A DNA stretch of 64,000 nt from Nicotiana tabacum (lineage: Eukaryota > Streptophyta > Magnoliopsida > Solanales > Solanaceae), in NCBI RefSeq assembly GCF_000715075.1, contig NC_134093.1, positions 99,556,826-99,620,825 of the forward strand, given 5' to 3'. The notes below the pieces were generated by a model that was given only the letters and a program-made list of their open reading frames with translations, was not told where the DNA came from and searched no databases. How positions within the stretch are numbered: position 1 is the first letter of the stretch; every line of letters starts with the position of its first letter. Shown here in pieces: positions 1 through 12,010 of this stretch. The position numbers were made by a program, and so were the translations under genes.

Positions 1-512
1 GCTTCTATGGCAGTCGTCCTTGATCCTCGATATAAGTTAAAATTGGTAAAGTTTTGCTTTTCAAAACTTGATCCTTTGACTTGCAATGAAAAGTTAGGAT
101 TGTTGAAGATAATTTGCTTAGGTTGTTTAAAGCATACATGAAAATATCAGATGTTGGAATTGTTGGAAGTAGTAGTCATGGATTCTATGATGGAATAATG
201 GACGAAATGGATGAATTTGACATGTTTGAAAGTTTGTCTGAGTATAGTTCAGAAAAGACACAGTTAGATTTATACTTGGAAGAGCTTGTATTAGTTAGCA
301 AAGGAAATGAAAATTTTGAAGTGCTTACGTTTTGGAAAGATAATAGGAGTAAGTATCCTGAACTCTCATTGATGGCTCGTGACCTGTTAAGTATACCTAT
401 CAGCACAGTTGCATCTGAGTCGATTTTTAGTGTTGGTGGTCAAGTTATTGGCAAATTCCAAAGTTCTATTCTACCGAAGAATGCAGAAGCTAAGTTGTGT
501 TCTATAGATTAA
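1..512 (+). pseudogene. hAT transposase, C-terminal fragment
   Basis: The fragment covers the end of a hAT-superfamily (RICESLEEPER/ZBED-like) transposase and is cut by the window start. Bases 1-110 read, in one frame, a stretch with VLDPRYKL that is typical of these proteins just before the C-terminal region. The frame then shifts near position 100, and 114-512 carries the hATC dimerisation domain, with FWKDNRSKYPELSLMARDLL and IPISTVASESIFSVGG. The frame ends at a TAA where family members usually continue a little further, so both a frameshift and an early stop are present. No terminal repeats are visible. It is probably a dead element or a domesticated-type relic; nothing suggests expression. 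Confidence 0.75.
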
Positions 513-1765
513 ATTTTATGGGCATCAAGTTACATTATAATCAATATCACGTGTATATTATTTTATGAACTTTCTTATAGTTTGATAATTTTTTTAAATT
601 TTCTAATTTTTAGCTTGCAATAATTCTAAAGAGGAGGACAATGCAATAGATGTGGAGAAAATTGTCGCTACACTTTCAAAAAGTTTGAATCTTGGTATGA
701 TTCAGATTTTTCACTTGATTGTATATTTAAGTTCTCTATTTATCCACACCTTCCAAAATTGTGATTTCTCATTTTACTTCTGTTGAGTGATGCTTTGTCA
801 GGATAACTTTGGTGCTAGAAAGAGAAAAAGGAAAAGTTTGTGTTGAAGAAGATGTTGGCTTGAATATTTGCTTAGTAGTTGTCAGCTATGAAATGAGTGT
901 ATTTTTTCTGTTAGTTTCAAAGAAAATCTTGTTATAGTAGTTCACTAGTTTGACTGATGTTTGGATAAAATTGTCTCAAGGACAATAACTCTTATCAAGG
1001 TGTTATTTCTCAGCTTCATTTTAACATTGTTCAAGAGATTGTTCATCTGCGTTATTCCTATCTCTATACATGTGAGAATATGTTTGAAAGACAAGAGGAT
1101 GGCTCTTAACTGAATCATGAAATTTAGGTTCCTGTCTTCTTTTTATTATATGACTTGCAGATGAAGGAGAGGTTTTGAACTTTTTTTGTTCTTACAGTCA
1201 ATTTCTTGGTTCATTTTACTTCATCGGCTTAGTTTTCCTTTTGAGTTGTTTCATCATGTCAACACATGCTTATACCAGAAGTGCAGAACCATGCTTTAAT
1301 ATTGCAAAATGAAACTTTAATATTTTACCGCCTAAGTTTTAATACACCTTTTCATTCTTCATTTTTCATAAAATAAGCAATTTCGTACTGCCTAAATTCC
1401 TATGCAGGATGATAATAGCTGTAAAAATAGTCCTATGCTTTTTTATTTTGCTATCTTATTCTATTTCAACTTTTATATTTATATCAGGCAAATCAATTTG
1501 TGAAAATATTATAATTTCCTTTTACATGGAATAAATGCAAAGTTGATAACATTGTAAATATTTGGGTCAAGTTGGGGGTTGAGCTACTACCCATTATTTA
1601 GCCAATCTTTACCCGGCCTATCTTGACCCAAGCAAACTTTGGGTTGGACATTGACCCATTTATTAGAGCAGCCATCTTGACCAACCCAAATTCAACCCAA
1701 ACAACTCATTTACCACCTCTAAATTAATGATGGATGTAAATCATTTGAGGGACCATATGTGGTGC
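513..1765. other. Intergenic, no gene seen
   Basis: This is AT-rich DNA without a convincing reading frame. About 1555-1722 resembles a hAT-type MITE remnant: it ends in TTTACCACCTCTA, the complement of a TAGAGGTGGTAAA terminal repeat, and contains several copies of GGGT/ACCC-rich words. I could not define its left end. Confidence 0.4.
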
Positions 1766-2140
1766 TAGGGGTGGCAAATGACCGGTCGGGTCAGTTATGA
1801 GATGGATCGAAAATGGGTAATGCAAAAACAGATAAATTATCCGACCCAAGCCATATTTAATGCGGATAAAAAAATATGTTAAAAATGGATTAATGACGGA
1901 TAATATAATTATCCATAACTTCTTGAATATGATCACTTTTGGGAGAATCCCTAGTCTCCCAAAATTAAGGAACCCCCAATTTAAAGTTTCACAAATGTAA
2001 AAGTTAAATCCATTAGTTATCCATTGGTTAAGTGGACAATATAATTTTTTATCCATATTTGACTCATTTTTAAAAAGTTCATTATCCGACTCATTTTAAT
2101 AGATAATATGAGCTTTCTTTTATCAATTTTGCCACCACTA
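1766..2140. mobile_element. hAT-type MITE, 375 bp
   Basis: A non-autonomous element with terminal inverted repeats. The left end reads TAGGGGTGGCAAAT and the right end reads TTTTGCCACCACTA. It is flanked by imperfect 8-bp direct repeats, TGTGGTGC at 1758-1765 and GTTGGTGC at 2141-2148 (6 of 8 identical), the duplication length made by hAT transposases. The interior is AT-rich, with several ATTATCC/GGATAAT inverted words, and has no reading frame of its own. It sits outside any gene. Confidence 0.7.
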
Positions 2141-2626
2141 GTTGGTGCTGACGACACTTCATTGATTACGAGCCATGATATTTTAACCACTAAATCATTA
2201 CCATTCTTAACAAGCTTGATGGTCTCTATTTCAGCAGCATAGTTGTAGACACAGTGGTTTTCTGGTATCCGAATTATCTGTAATATGTATAAGATTTAAG
2301 TTTTATTGGCAATATAAAGGATTTTTATAGCATCCATGTATTTTAACATGTTCTTATTTTTCAGATATCTCACTTATCATAGGTCAATTATTTTATTTGA
2401 TAGTATAAAAATTCTTTTGTATAGTCAGTTTGTAAAAGCCAAACTTTTATAAATAAAGTGCGGATGAGCTAAACTTATTTTATGAATTCAGCCTTTAAAA
2501 GTTCTACCAATTAAATTTTTAAAATTATGAGTTCAATCCTACTATTTGTTGCAATCTAAGTGAATTTTCACGCATTAACTTATACCATGTTGAAACAACT
2601 GGGTTCAGATGAACCCGATGCTATAG

Positions 2627-3040
2627 GGAGAAATTCAAAAATAGCCAGATTTACAAGTGGTAATTGAAAAATAACCACAGTTTCAAAAATAATCAAAATT
2701 TAGCCACTTTTCATGTAAAGATAAATCTGAACGAAAACATTGTTCGAAATCCGAAAAATATTTCAGTATATTATACTGGATTCCAGCATAATATATTGGA
2801 GTTCCAGTATAATATACCGGTCCAGCATAATATGCTGGAAGTTCATACACAGGTACTCCAATCTCCAGTAAATTATGCTGGAATTTTTCGCGTGTTGGAG
2901 TTCCACCATAATATGCTGGAAGTTCATACACAGATGCACCAATCTCCGGTATATTATGTTGGACCGATCCGTGTTGCAGCAAAATAATGACTATTTTTCA
3001 ATTATCAATCCGAAAACTGACTAGTCCGTGCTATTTTTAC
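2627..3040 (+). mobile_element. Palindrome-bearing MITE-like repeat, copy A
   Basis: The ends read AATAGCCAGATTTACAA on the left and a complementary-type TGACTATTTTTCAATTA on the right. The middle contains repeated palindromic words of the type TCCAGCATAATATGCTGGA separated by short spacers. A second, inverted copy with the same edges and the same internal word lies in an intron of the OPT gene at about 24917-25270. Open frames seen on both strands here are by-products of the repeated word. The transposon superfamily is not clear: I see no clean target duplication. Confidence 0.6.
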
Positions 3041-4495
3041 GATGCTATAATGTTGCATCCGCCTCTGATATTTGAAAGGGTGAAAGACGATATTGGGAAA
3101 TTCAAAATTTGCCATGATTTTTAACACTACCCATGTCTTAGATCCGAAGTCCACAACTGGAAAATCTGTTACGTGGGTAAGCTCACCGAGTTCAGTTCTC
3201 AACAGTGGAGAACCAACAGAACGTACTCCTTTGAGCTCCTTTAAACTCTTGTTACTTGTTAGCAATACTGCTCAACTTTATACACTGCCTATCTAGAGGC
3301 GGAAACAGAAAAAAAGTAATAAGTGAATTGATCCTTGTTCTGTTGGGTAAATAACTCAGTAATCAAACAAGTATACTATTCAACCTTTATGGAACATGGG
3401 TGCCAACAAATAATGTTGGACTAAAATATATACATAAAATAACTAGTTTAACGGAGAGACCATGAGTTCACGTGTCCTATAAACTACCCAATAAATCCGC
3501 CCATGTGCCGACCTGATCGACACGCTTCCAAACAATTACTGGTAGCAGTATATGGAGATACAAGTTTCTATTTCTGCTATATGAATGAAGCATAATTAGC
3601 AGATCCTCTGGGAATGGAGTTACAGGGAATTGAAATGGCTTCCAAGATGAAGAAAAGCAAAAAAAAAACGACGACTAAAAGGTATTATGATTAGAGGGAC
3701 ACTCATCTATCTCCATTTTCCATGGACGTAATGGAGTATCTGACTAACAAAGAGCATGAGAAATGAAAAACATATGAGGAAAGCAAATTAACACAACAGG
3801 TAACTAAACACACATTTTTAAGAACATAAAAACAAAATTCATGAATGAAGTAAGCTCACAGCAAAAGAGAGCTCTTTGACAAGCTTGACAGTTTGCAGTG
3901 GCATACTAATTATGGAGCTTTCATGGCCCCAAGCCAATATGCCAAGTTTCTGGTTCCTTTGCTTGGCTACTACTATTACACACAGCTACATGAAATAATT
4001 TTCATATGATTCTTTGAACTCTTGATATTTGTAGCTGATCACATATTACGCTGAAAACAATGGCAAGATTTTCACTTGCTCATCAAGGAAAATGATCGCC
4101 AGAGCTAGATATTAAGGTAACATAATTCGTTTCCTGATGAGTCACTTAAGATAGCATCATAACTGAAGGACCTGTAGCTCTGGGCAGAGATATCATCTAT
4201 TAAAAGCTGGAAAAAAACATAATTTTTTTCTGAATTGATTTGTTGAAGAGTGAGTGAATTAGATAATCCAATTTCAGGCTCTATAACATATCAAACTAAC
4301 ATACAACAGATAGGAGGTTGAATATCAAGCAATGGTGCTCTAGAGAAAAAGGACAAAGTCCAATGAATCGGATTAGTCAGAGTACTTGAATATATACATA
4401 AACTATATAAACAAGAAACTAGCAAATTCTACAAGACAAGGATTGAGCTTACAAGGATGTCCATCCAATTCATTTAGGTTTCAAGTTCTCACTAA
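3041..4495. other. Intergenic, including 3' flank of SWC6
   Basis: No gene is supported. Short open frames around 3005-3296 on both strands have no recognisable domain and no splice context. The part next to 4495 should contain the 3' untranslated region of the minus-strand SWC6 gene; I could not place its end. Confidence 0.4.
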
Positions 4496-6905
4496 TCAAG
4501 TAACAAATTTCAAGCACCGAGTATCTTTGTGGATGGTCTGGCATTTGATTGAGCAAAAGCGCATCCCACATTGCACACATGTATAGTTCGCAGAGAAACC
4601 ACAAACCGTGCAGAAATGACGGCGAGAGATGGAACTTGGTGGTCCCACTGCTGCTCTTAAATAGGTTGGCACATGCGGTGGCAAGGACTCCAGGTTTGCC
4701 TATTTTCATAAGTAAAATGTTGAGAGGTTAATCTATGTCACTGAAGCTGAGAAAGAAAGCATCTGCTAGCCCCGGAAATCTATACCTCATGCAAGAGCTC
4801 AAGGAATGTTTTGGGCGCTCTCTTATTCTCAAGTGCCTTAGCTTGGCGTGTTTTCCGTTTTGTGCCTTTTGGGTACTTCTTATGAACTACTGGAATAATA
4901 TTTTAAAAAATTGAAAGTGAGTCAGAAAAGGTCATGATAGGAAATACGAGAAGAAAGGAATAGAACAATACAAATCCTCATCTTAAGACTGGAAGAGAAG
5001 GTTTACACAAGAAGTATGTGAAGGATGGAAAAGATAAAGAAGACAAGGATGGCAAGATAAAAATGGTTAATATGAAACTAATGTCACTGTATCCTCGATT
5101 CTGGGCTATATCTTTCTGAACATAACCTAAGAAAGAGTCCTGAAAATGAAGATAATACAAGATTCCCCTTTCTCTATTTCAATGGAAAGGGGGAAATCAC
5201 CCATCTGATAGCCAATTATATTCTTTTCCTTTTTTTTTTCCATCCCATGGTCCAGTGATCGTTAACTTTTTAAAGAGCCTAATAGTAATAGTTTTCTGAG
5301 TAGAATACTAAGCCCACAGACACAAGAAAAGAATCACATCCCACGAATCATTTCCTTCTTTTTTCTCTGGGTAAGTACTAAGCCCGCAGACCAAATAAAA
5401 GCAACATCCTTAAAACAATTTTTTTATTCCATCCTCTCACTTTTATGGGTAGCAATGCAGGCTGATCTTCCATCAAAACGCACAAGGAAGTGAATTATAG
5501 GACCCAGTGCGAATGTGAACGAACTGTGGAAACACTCCTTACTGAGAATATGAATCGACTAAAGCATGTAAATGTACACAAACAAATTCACACTGTACAA
5601 GTCCATATGTTCTTCTTACCACCCCTTATTGAGCAACACGAAACAACTAAATCCTGTAAATGTTAGACTTTATGCAAAGTGTTGGAAAAGATATATCTTC
5701 TTATCAACAATAAAAAGAAAGATCTATATTCATATCAACTATTCATGGTATATAATTGCTTGCATAAATGACAAAAATTTCTATTCTCACAGTCACACTA
5801 CTGCTTAGAGTATGTTTAAGTGGAAGGAAATAGAACAGAAGGAACCAATCAAAACTATGCCTCAACTATAAACTAGTGGGTTCAACTATATGGATACGCC
5901 GATACGCCATATACAATCAGCCATATCCAGGCCATATTAGTAGATGTAACACGTGCCACGTGCCTAGATGAGCGCATCCCAACCAACGAATTCAATTCAG
6001 TATTAAGAGGAACTCATCATACTTAGACTATTTTTACTGCAACAGCTAACCTACCACAATCAGTGGCGAGGCCACAGACAAAGAATGGGTTCAATTGAAC
6101 CCACTTCATTGGAAAATCATACTACCCAAATAGGGAAAAAACAATTTTTTCGTATATATACTGACAGTTGAATCCCCTTGTAGTGGCAAATGTAGTTCAT
6201 AAGTTGTTTCAGGTCACAAGTTTGAATTTTTTGTATCCTTTTATTAAAATTCCTAGCTCCGCCACTGACAACAATACTCCTCCTTTGTCTAAGTTACTGG
6301 GTTCCAAATTAAGAATTTGTACACTCATTTCTCAAGACAAATACAGGATTTGGACCAAAGTTACTGGATTCACCGAACTCATAACATGTACACTGGCTGT
6401 GCCTCTGCCTTTATCTAAAGTTGGTAGCAACTATGTTACGGGAAACTCTGGTATGCACAGTTGGCATAACACAAGGAATAGAGAGAATAAATGCACCATA
6501 ACTAAACCAAGAAATTCAACTCCAAACAAGCTAAAATTTGTGCAAGCAAAAAAAAAAACCTTGATCTTCATCGTCAAGAGAAGCTTCATCATCATCGTCA
6601 AGTAGTTGTTGTTCCACTACTGCATTATCACTTTCCAATGCATCAAGACGCGCCAGCATAGCCTAAAAATGAATAAATAGATTATTAAAAACCATAGATA
6701 TATTTTTTTTAAAATGGATTCCTAAATTGATGAATTCAAATTTTTTTTAAAAAAAACAACAAAAATTGGGATAAAACATAAATAAGTGTAATTAGCAGAC
6801 CTGAGTTCTATTATCAGAACTTGCAAGAGCAGCAGCCATTTTTGGAGCAACCTTACGAGTTCGCATTGACATTCGCCTCGCTGAATTTGACATTTCTTCA
6901 TCCAT
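4496..6905 (-). CDS. SWC6: SWR1 complex subunit 6 (SEF/SWC6), HIT zinc finger
   Basis: Four exons give a 171-residue protein, the length of Arabidopsis SEF. Exon 1 is 6905-6801, exon 2 6662-6560, exon 3 4889-4786 and exon 4 4699-4496. All introns are GT-AG and the phases fit. The N-terminus (MDEEMSN, RTRKVAPKMAAAL, SSDNRTQ) and the acidic stretch ending in DDEASLDDED match the family. Residues 134-166 form the HIT zinc finger: Cys at 134, 137, 145, 148, 153, 157 and 166, and His at 161. SEF is a nuclear subunit of the SWR1 remodeller, which exchanges H2A for H2A.Z; in Arabidopsis loss causes early flowering and serrated leaves. Intron 2 (about 1.7 kb) has taken up a MITE at 6061-6267. Exon 3 starts at a CAG-TAG tandem acceptor. 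No lesion was found, so it looks functional. Confidence 0.92.
6061..6267. mobile_element. hAT-type MITE in SWC6 intron 2
   Basis: The left end is CAGTGGCGAGGCCA and the right end is GCTCCGCCACTG, an inverted pair of the CAGTGGCGGAGCC type common in Solanaceae introns. The flanks ACCACAAT (left) and ACAACAAT (right) are an 8-bp duplication with one mismatch. It is 207 bp long, carries no gene, and lies well away from the splice sites. Confidence 0.7.
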
Positions 6906-8063
6906 TGCTTCAAAGTCAGATTAAAAATTGCGAAATTTTTACTCTTATTAGTACTTTCGAATTTTTCTTCACTTTCCTAATTGGGATACCAAAAAAATTC
7001 TGACTTATTTTCTAATCTAAGAGAAGTAGATGGAGAAGAAGGTGAAAACGGCAACGAGTGACCGGCCGGCGGGAGAATTAGGGTTGAAGAACCTTCGGTT
7101 TCGGGAAGAAACAGACAGTTTGATTTTCCGAACTGAGGCCAACACATCTGGTATTGAATTCTGTTGCACCCTGAAGATTTTAGAAAATCACGTAAGACCC
7201 TAAACTATGCAAAATGGTATATCTGTCCCACTAACTTTGTTATATTGCTCGAACTTTCATTATTTTCAACTTTTACATTTCCTTTGAACAAGGATTTAGC
7301 ATTTAAATTTTGAGATAGGAATCTGTCTTTTTTATTTTCTATATGAATTAAAGAAACAACTTTCTATGGAGTAAAATGTTAAATAGCTTAATATTTTGAA
7401 ATTTTTAACGAGTTAAACTATTCATATTTATTCTGCAGAAAAGTCATACTACTAACTACTCCTTAATTTTGGAAACATCCATTTGAATTTTGTTGTCATC
7501 ATCTTAATATTTGTTAATGTCTCTACTCTCTACGGAACAACTTGAAATTTTTTTGGTTAATAGGGTACTCTATTGAAAATTAAGATTCAGTTAGTACCAT
7601 ACAAGTTGGGGCTTTCACTGTGAAAACAAATTATTTAAATATTTTGTGTTCTTCACTATTTAGCAAATGGAAAGAATTCACCTAACGTTTTTTAAGTATG
7701 CTGGAACTTGAACGCTAGTCTCCATGCGGTTATTTTCACGGAAGAATGATTTATTAGTAACCAAACACCAAAAAAGACTTCACAGGAAAATATGTTCCTA
7801 AAAAATGACTTTTGCCATATACCATACACCTTTTCTTGCTTCCAAATTACCTATCTAGACATGCTTGGCAAATTCTTCAGCCAATGGAACAAAGAGACTA
7901 CATGCCTTTTTCCTCCATTATTTTTTATAAATATACATCTTTCTGGATGTAACAACTGGGGCAACAACTCTGCTTTTAAACATCCTTAGCTAACTTTGGG
8001 TGCTCACCATGTCAAGAAAAAAGAGTGAGGAAGTGTCTTCTTTCCCTTAAAATGAGGACCCAA
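6906..8063. other. 5' flank of SWC6 and intergenic DNA
   Basis: The first about 200 bases upstream of the SWC6 ATG (to about 7130) are richer in GC and include GGCCGGCGGG and TTAGGGTT-like words, so they probably hold the 5' untranslated region and core promoter. I could not place a transcription start. The remainder is AT-rich with no gene. Confidence 0.35.
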
Positions 8064-9014
8064 TGTCACAACTCGCACTTTGGAGTTGTGATTTCGGCCA
8101 AGAACTGGTGAGAAAAGGTCATTCTAATGGTCTAACGTAGAATTGTCTACTCGGGCAACTTGGACTTTTTAATTTTAAGCATATATAAGGGGGTATAGGT
8201 GATGAAAGCTCCGACCTGCCTCCCCCATACGTGCTTCCACCAAGCCGTATCGAACGAGCTACCTTGGGGGCAACCTCAAGGGCCTGCCTAGATGACTCAA
8301 AGGAGTGTCAAAGGTATCCATACGAGTTTGGGAACTCTATGGACGGCGCAACGCCTTCGGGCTAGCGTTGGGCATCAAAGTGGTGCTGGAGGCTCGATGT
8401 GTGGGACGGCCAGCCCCGCGGGCTGCCGAATGTTGGAACGAGACCTACGTGCCGATCGGATACTTGATGGACTTATCATAGGGGCATCATGTGTCGACTT
8501 GTGAGCATGGCTTGGGTTCAACCATGCAAGCAAGGGTCCGTTGGCCTAAAGGTGCAGTTGTGGGGCGACACTGCACCATTCGGGATGGAAGCGTATCGCG
8601 AGGGCAATGTATGGGCATGGCACGAAAGACGCGCATGACAATGGCCAAGGGCTAAAGGTTGCCTTACTCGGGCGAGAAACGAGCTAGTCGCGGATGCACT
8701 AGGCGAGTGTCAAGCTTGAGGATTGGGCTGTGCACGCGGGAGCGATGCTCAGTCTTGGGCGAGGGACAAGACATGTCCTAAGCCAATCCCCCAGGGCGCG
8801 CATGTATTGTGATCCTAAGAAGAAGCGCCACGACATGTCTAGGGCCTAGACATCTTACGGGCGGCACAAGTTGGGGCGAGCCCCACCAACAGGCACAGGA
8901 TCGTGCTTGGGAATCCTGGGATAGGAAACAGGCTGGCCTGCAGCGAGGGGAACTGCAGGCGCCGCACGGGCGAGCAGGTACCGCTACCCAATGTAAGGAT
9001 TTGGGCCTGTGACA
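8064..9014 (+). mobile_element. Solo LTR, GC-rich, with target duplication
   Basis: A 951-bp block begins TGTCACA and ends TGTGACA, the TG...CA inverted ends of an LTR. It is flanked on both sides by the perfect 5-bp direct repeat CCCAA (8059-8063 and 9015-9019). A TATA-like CATATATAAG lies about 120 bp in, which suggests plus orientation. The block is strikingly GC-rich compared with its surroundings. No primer-binding site, polypurine tract or coding region is attached, so this is what remains after recombination between two LTRs. Family unknown. The open frames inside it (for example 8292-8504) have no domains. Confidence 0.8.
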
Positions 9015-9087
9015 CCCAAGCTAGATAAGACAGCTGCTTATTCTGTTTCAACAGGACTACATGTTTCAGCTTTTCTAGAGATACCAC

Positions 9088-9093
9088 ACCACC

Positions 9094-9143
<50 letters not shown>
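9088..9143. repeat. Compound microsatellite (ACC)n(AAC)n
   Basis: About seven to eight ACC units pass directly into about eleven AAC units. AAC/TTG runs are also the tail of the local SINEs, but no SINE body is visible next to this one. Confidence 0.95.
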
Positions 9144-9720
9144 GGTTTCATTGGACTGTAGAGACCATTTCCCTATCTAATGAAAAAGAGAAAGACGACT
9201 GGCTTTACGACCCGAGCAAACACTCTCAAGGATCTTTATTCAACTTAAACCTAACTAGTTCAGGCTCTGGAATTTAACTGCACATTCATTTGCAGGATTG
9301 CAAAATGAGTCAAAGCTGAACAAAGAGAGATGTTTCTGTTTCTGGATTATAATCTGGAAGTAGCTTGATTTACGATATACAAAATCTTCCACAAATTTAC
9401 CGAGATTAGCAGATGCTACAACAACAAACTGATTTTAACAAGCTAAGGAAACTTGATAATCTGTGACTTTTCAGAACTAACAAAAACAGACTCACTCTTG
9501 ACATCAGGTCATCAGCTGATGCAAGTGATCCGTTTTTTTTTAAGCTAATCCTCAGATATCAATTACTAGTTGTGCCCAAGTTAACAAGTGAAATTCAATT
9601 ATACTCAATGTGTAGGATAAAAATGAAGATTACTCTTGAGGAAAAACGACCAACTTGTATGCAAGGAAGCATAGATTGAATTTTGCAGTTGAACTACTTA
9701 AGAACTCTAGGAGGGGCCAT
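9144..9720. other. Intergenic, no gene seen
   Basis: Moderately AT-rich DNA with no coding frame or recognisable repeat ends. It lies beyond the 3' end of the minus-strand methyltransferase pseudogene. Confidence 0.35.
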
Positions 9721-10030
9721 TCGAATTACAACGACAACAATAACAAATCCAGTGTAATTCCACTAGTAGGGTCTGGGAAGGGTAGAGTGTAAGAGACCTT
9801 ACCCGTACCTTAAGAAGATAGAGAGACTATTTTCGGTAGACCCTCGGCTCAAGAAAGATAGAGAGGAAGGAGTAGAAGCAAGCAAAAACACCAGCAAACC
9901 AATCAGAAAACAGAAGCGAAAGAAACTATAAGTAATCCCAAAAAATCTGATAATAAGAAAATACAAGACTAATATTAAGGAATGCACTAAAACTACTAGA
10001 ACGAGTAAGGACAACGCTCGGCTGCCTAGC
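9721..10030 (-). mobile_element. SINE of the Au/TS type
   Basis: Read on the minus strand, 9852-9721 carries the conserved SINE tail: GCCGAGGGTCTACCG, then GGTAAGGTCT, CCCAGACCC and CACTAGTGGAATT, ending in an impure TTG tail. The same block occurs at 21495-21631. Upstream sequence to about 10030 may be the rest of the element, since TGGTAGAAGGCT could be a degenerate pol III A box, but this is weak. No target duplication was found. The 5' edge overlaps the last open stretch of the methyltransferase pseudogene. Confidence 0.6.
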
Positions 10031-11754
10031 CTTCTACCAAAACAAATATGAAAATTTTGAAAAATGGTAATAGTTTGTAACTTCTCCAAAGTGGAATCAG
10101 TTCATATTTCGTAGTATAAATAGATTTGAATAACTGTAATATGTACAAAATAAGCATGGCGGACGCAGTAAACCTGCACTGCAGATCTCCACCACGTAAT
10201 TCTGACCAATAAAGGATATGATCCATCTCATAATTGGGCCAGGAATCATCACCATTAATGAATTGCTGATGACGCCTCCAAACTTCTGTGTCATAGATTT
10301 CATCTGTCCTGAAACGCAACCCACTATCTTTAACTTCTACAAGAAACTTGTCCAGTGAGTCACCTCTTTTGGGGCTGAAAAGTATGGCTTCGGATGGACC
10401 CTCCTTTTTTAACAATGATTTGATAGTTCAGACAAGTGCTCCGTGGAATTCTTTGAAGAAAGTGCTGCAAAATGATAAATGACACCAACGTAAAGGAGAA
10501 TATCTTTAATGTATAGAAAGGAAAAAGCTCCTCGTTGAATTCTCTCATGTGCACATGAGAGACTGCTTCCAATAAAGACAAGAAAGGAACTCCATCTCAT
10601 CACAGCTAGATGCCAACAAGGAGTTCTCTCTGATCAGATATCATAATACTCTATAAAACTTCAGTAAAGTCATCTAAACAAATCAAAGTACAGAATATTG
10701 TGGAAAAGGATTGGGTAGCCAGCACGATCATTATACAATTTCTGTGTAAAACATAGGGCTTATTTTCTGGTTAACATTGATTAGTCGTTGACGTGAAAAC
10801 GATGAAACAGAAAAATAATGCACTTGATTTACAACTTTAAGCGGAATGCTCAACGAGGGACAAAAAAAAGTTCAGTGAGAAAAGAGAAAAGAACTACCAG
10901 TCACTTGTAATGATGACGTCGAATCTGTTGGAGATATCAGAGACTTTATCCTGACCCCAGTGTAGCATCAATGGCTTCACCTCTGTACCACCAAATGAAG
11001 CAGAGTTGGCATTTATATTACGCTGTATATCTGAATGTTAAGTACATATGAAGTAAAGATGAGAGATTTCTACGAAGCAATTGAACCACTAATTAAGATC
11101 GACACGTTACGCAATGTTTCATAGGCACAGGTTATCGTTTAAACCAATTGAGATAGCAAAGAAGATTGGAGATTAACCACTGTTGTAATTGAAAGCGAAT
11201 AGAAGACTGACAATCCCTAGAAGGGTTAATGATAAATTTGATTCACTGCATGGTCACCAATCTATATCTGAGACTAAAGAAAAGCACGCATTAGGTATCC
11301 AGGTTCAAGGAGACATAAAAAAGACAAGGCCTTAACAAATACTACATTCTTCAACACACTATCACTGAATGACAAACCATCCAATTATTAGGTTACTATT
11401 GGAATTGACAAGTAAAAAACAAGTGGCATCATCAGTAAAGTAAAAATCAACAGCACACACACTTTTCCACTTGGATCAAGCAGAAATTTATCGCCTGATA
11501 TCCCTCAAGCACAACTATAAATTAGGTGCATATAGAACCACAAATAGTTAATTGCATCGTCAATTCAGCAATTGAAAAACATCAGACCTGTAATGAGGGA
11601 TGATGATCGGGGCAGACAAGTTTATTAGGCCAATGAAGTCTGATTACTTCATCCATAAAAGGCACAGTTCAACAATCACCAACCTATGTGCTTATTTATC
11701 CTAACTGATATAGGTTGGTTCCCAGGAAATAAAAAGCAAGGGCCCCAACACATA

Positions 11755-12010
11755 GAGCAGTGTTTTAAAAGGTGTTGGTGCAATGCGAGGCGTTTTACTT
11801 GTCACGGGACGAGGCGTAAGCTTCGAGGCGCTGGGCATAAGTCCCATGGAACTTTTAATTTTAATATTTTTTAAATAATATAATTGGGAAAAAATATTTT
11901 TAAAAGGGTAAAACTACATAGAAATTATAAAAAAATTCAAAAAAACAAAATTATAAAACAAGTGGAAGATGTATATAAATTGTTTTTTTAAATAGAAGCA
12001 TTTCACCGCA
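11755..12010. repeat. Dispersed repeat in pseudogene intron
   Basis: The block starts AGTGTTTTAAAAGG and continues with CGAGGCG-rich words, then becomes very AT-rich. The GTGTTTTAAAA...GGCG pattern is a frequent plant MITE edge. The right end was not located, so the boundary is approximate. Confidence 0.35.

Noticed and set aside
3005..3296. Open frames on both strands that looked protein-like
   Set aside because: No recognisable domain, no splice or start context, and next to a dispersed repeat. Not supported as a gene.
6168..6605. A 145-codon plus-strand frame
   Set aside because: It overlaps a MITE, intron 2 and exon 2 of SWC6 on the opposite strand, and has no domain.
8292..9087. Open frames in the GC-rich block read as possible genes or rDNA
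   Set aside because: The frames have no domain, and the block is exactly bounded by LTR ends and a target duplication. It does not resemble rRNA.
10026..10415. The 129-codon frame as a complete small protein
   Set aside because: It is the last exon of the methyltransferase pseudogene read after its TGA, and its C-terminus is out-of-frame sequence running into a SINE.
11590..11660. Candidate missing methyltransferase exon (minus strand, with a good GTCTG donor)
   Set aside because: The translated peptide does not match the AdoMet-binding part of the family, and the acceptor side leads quickly to a stop.
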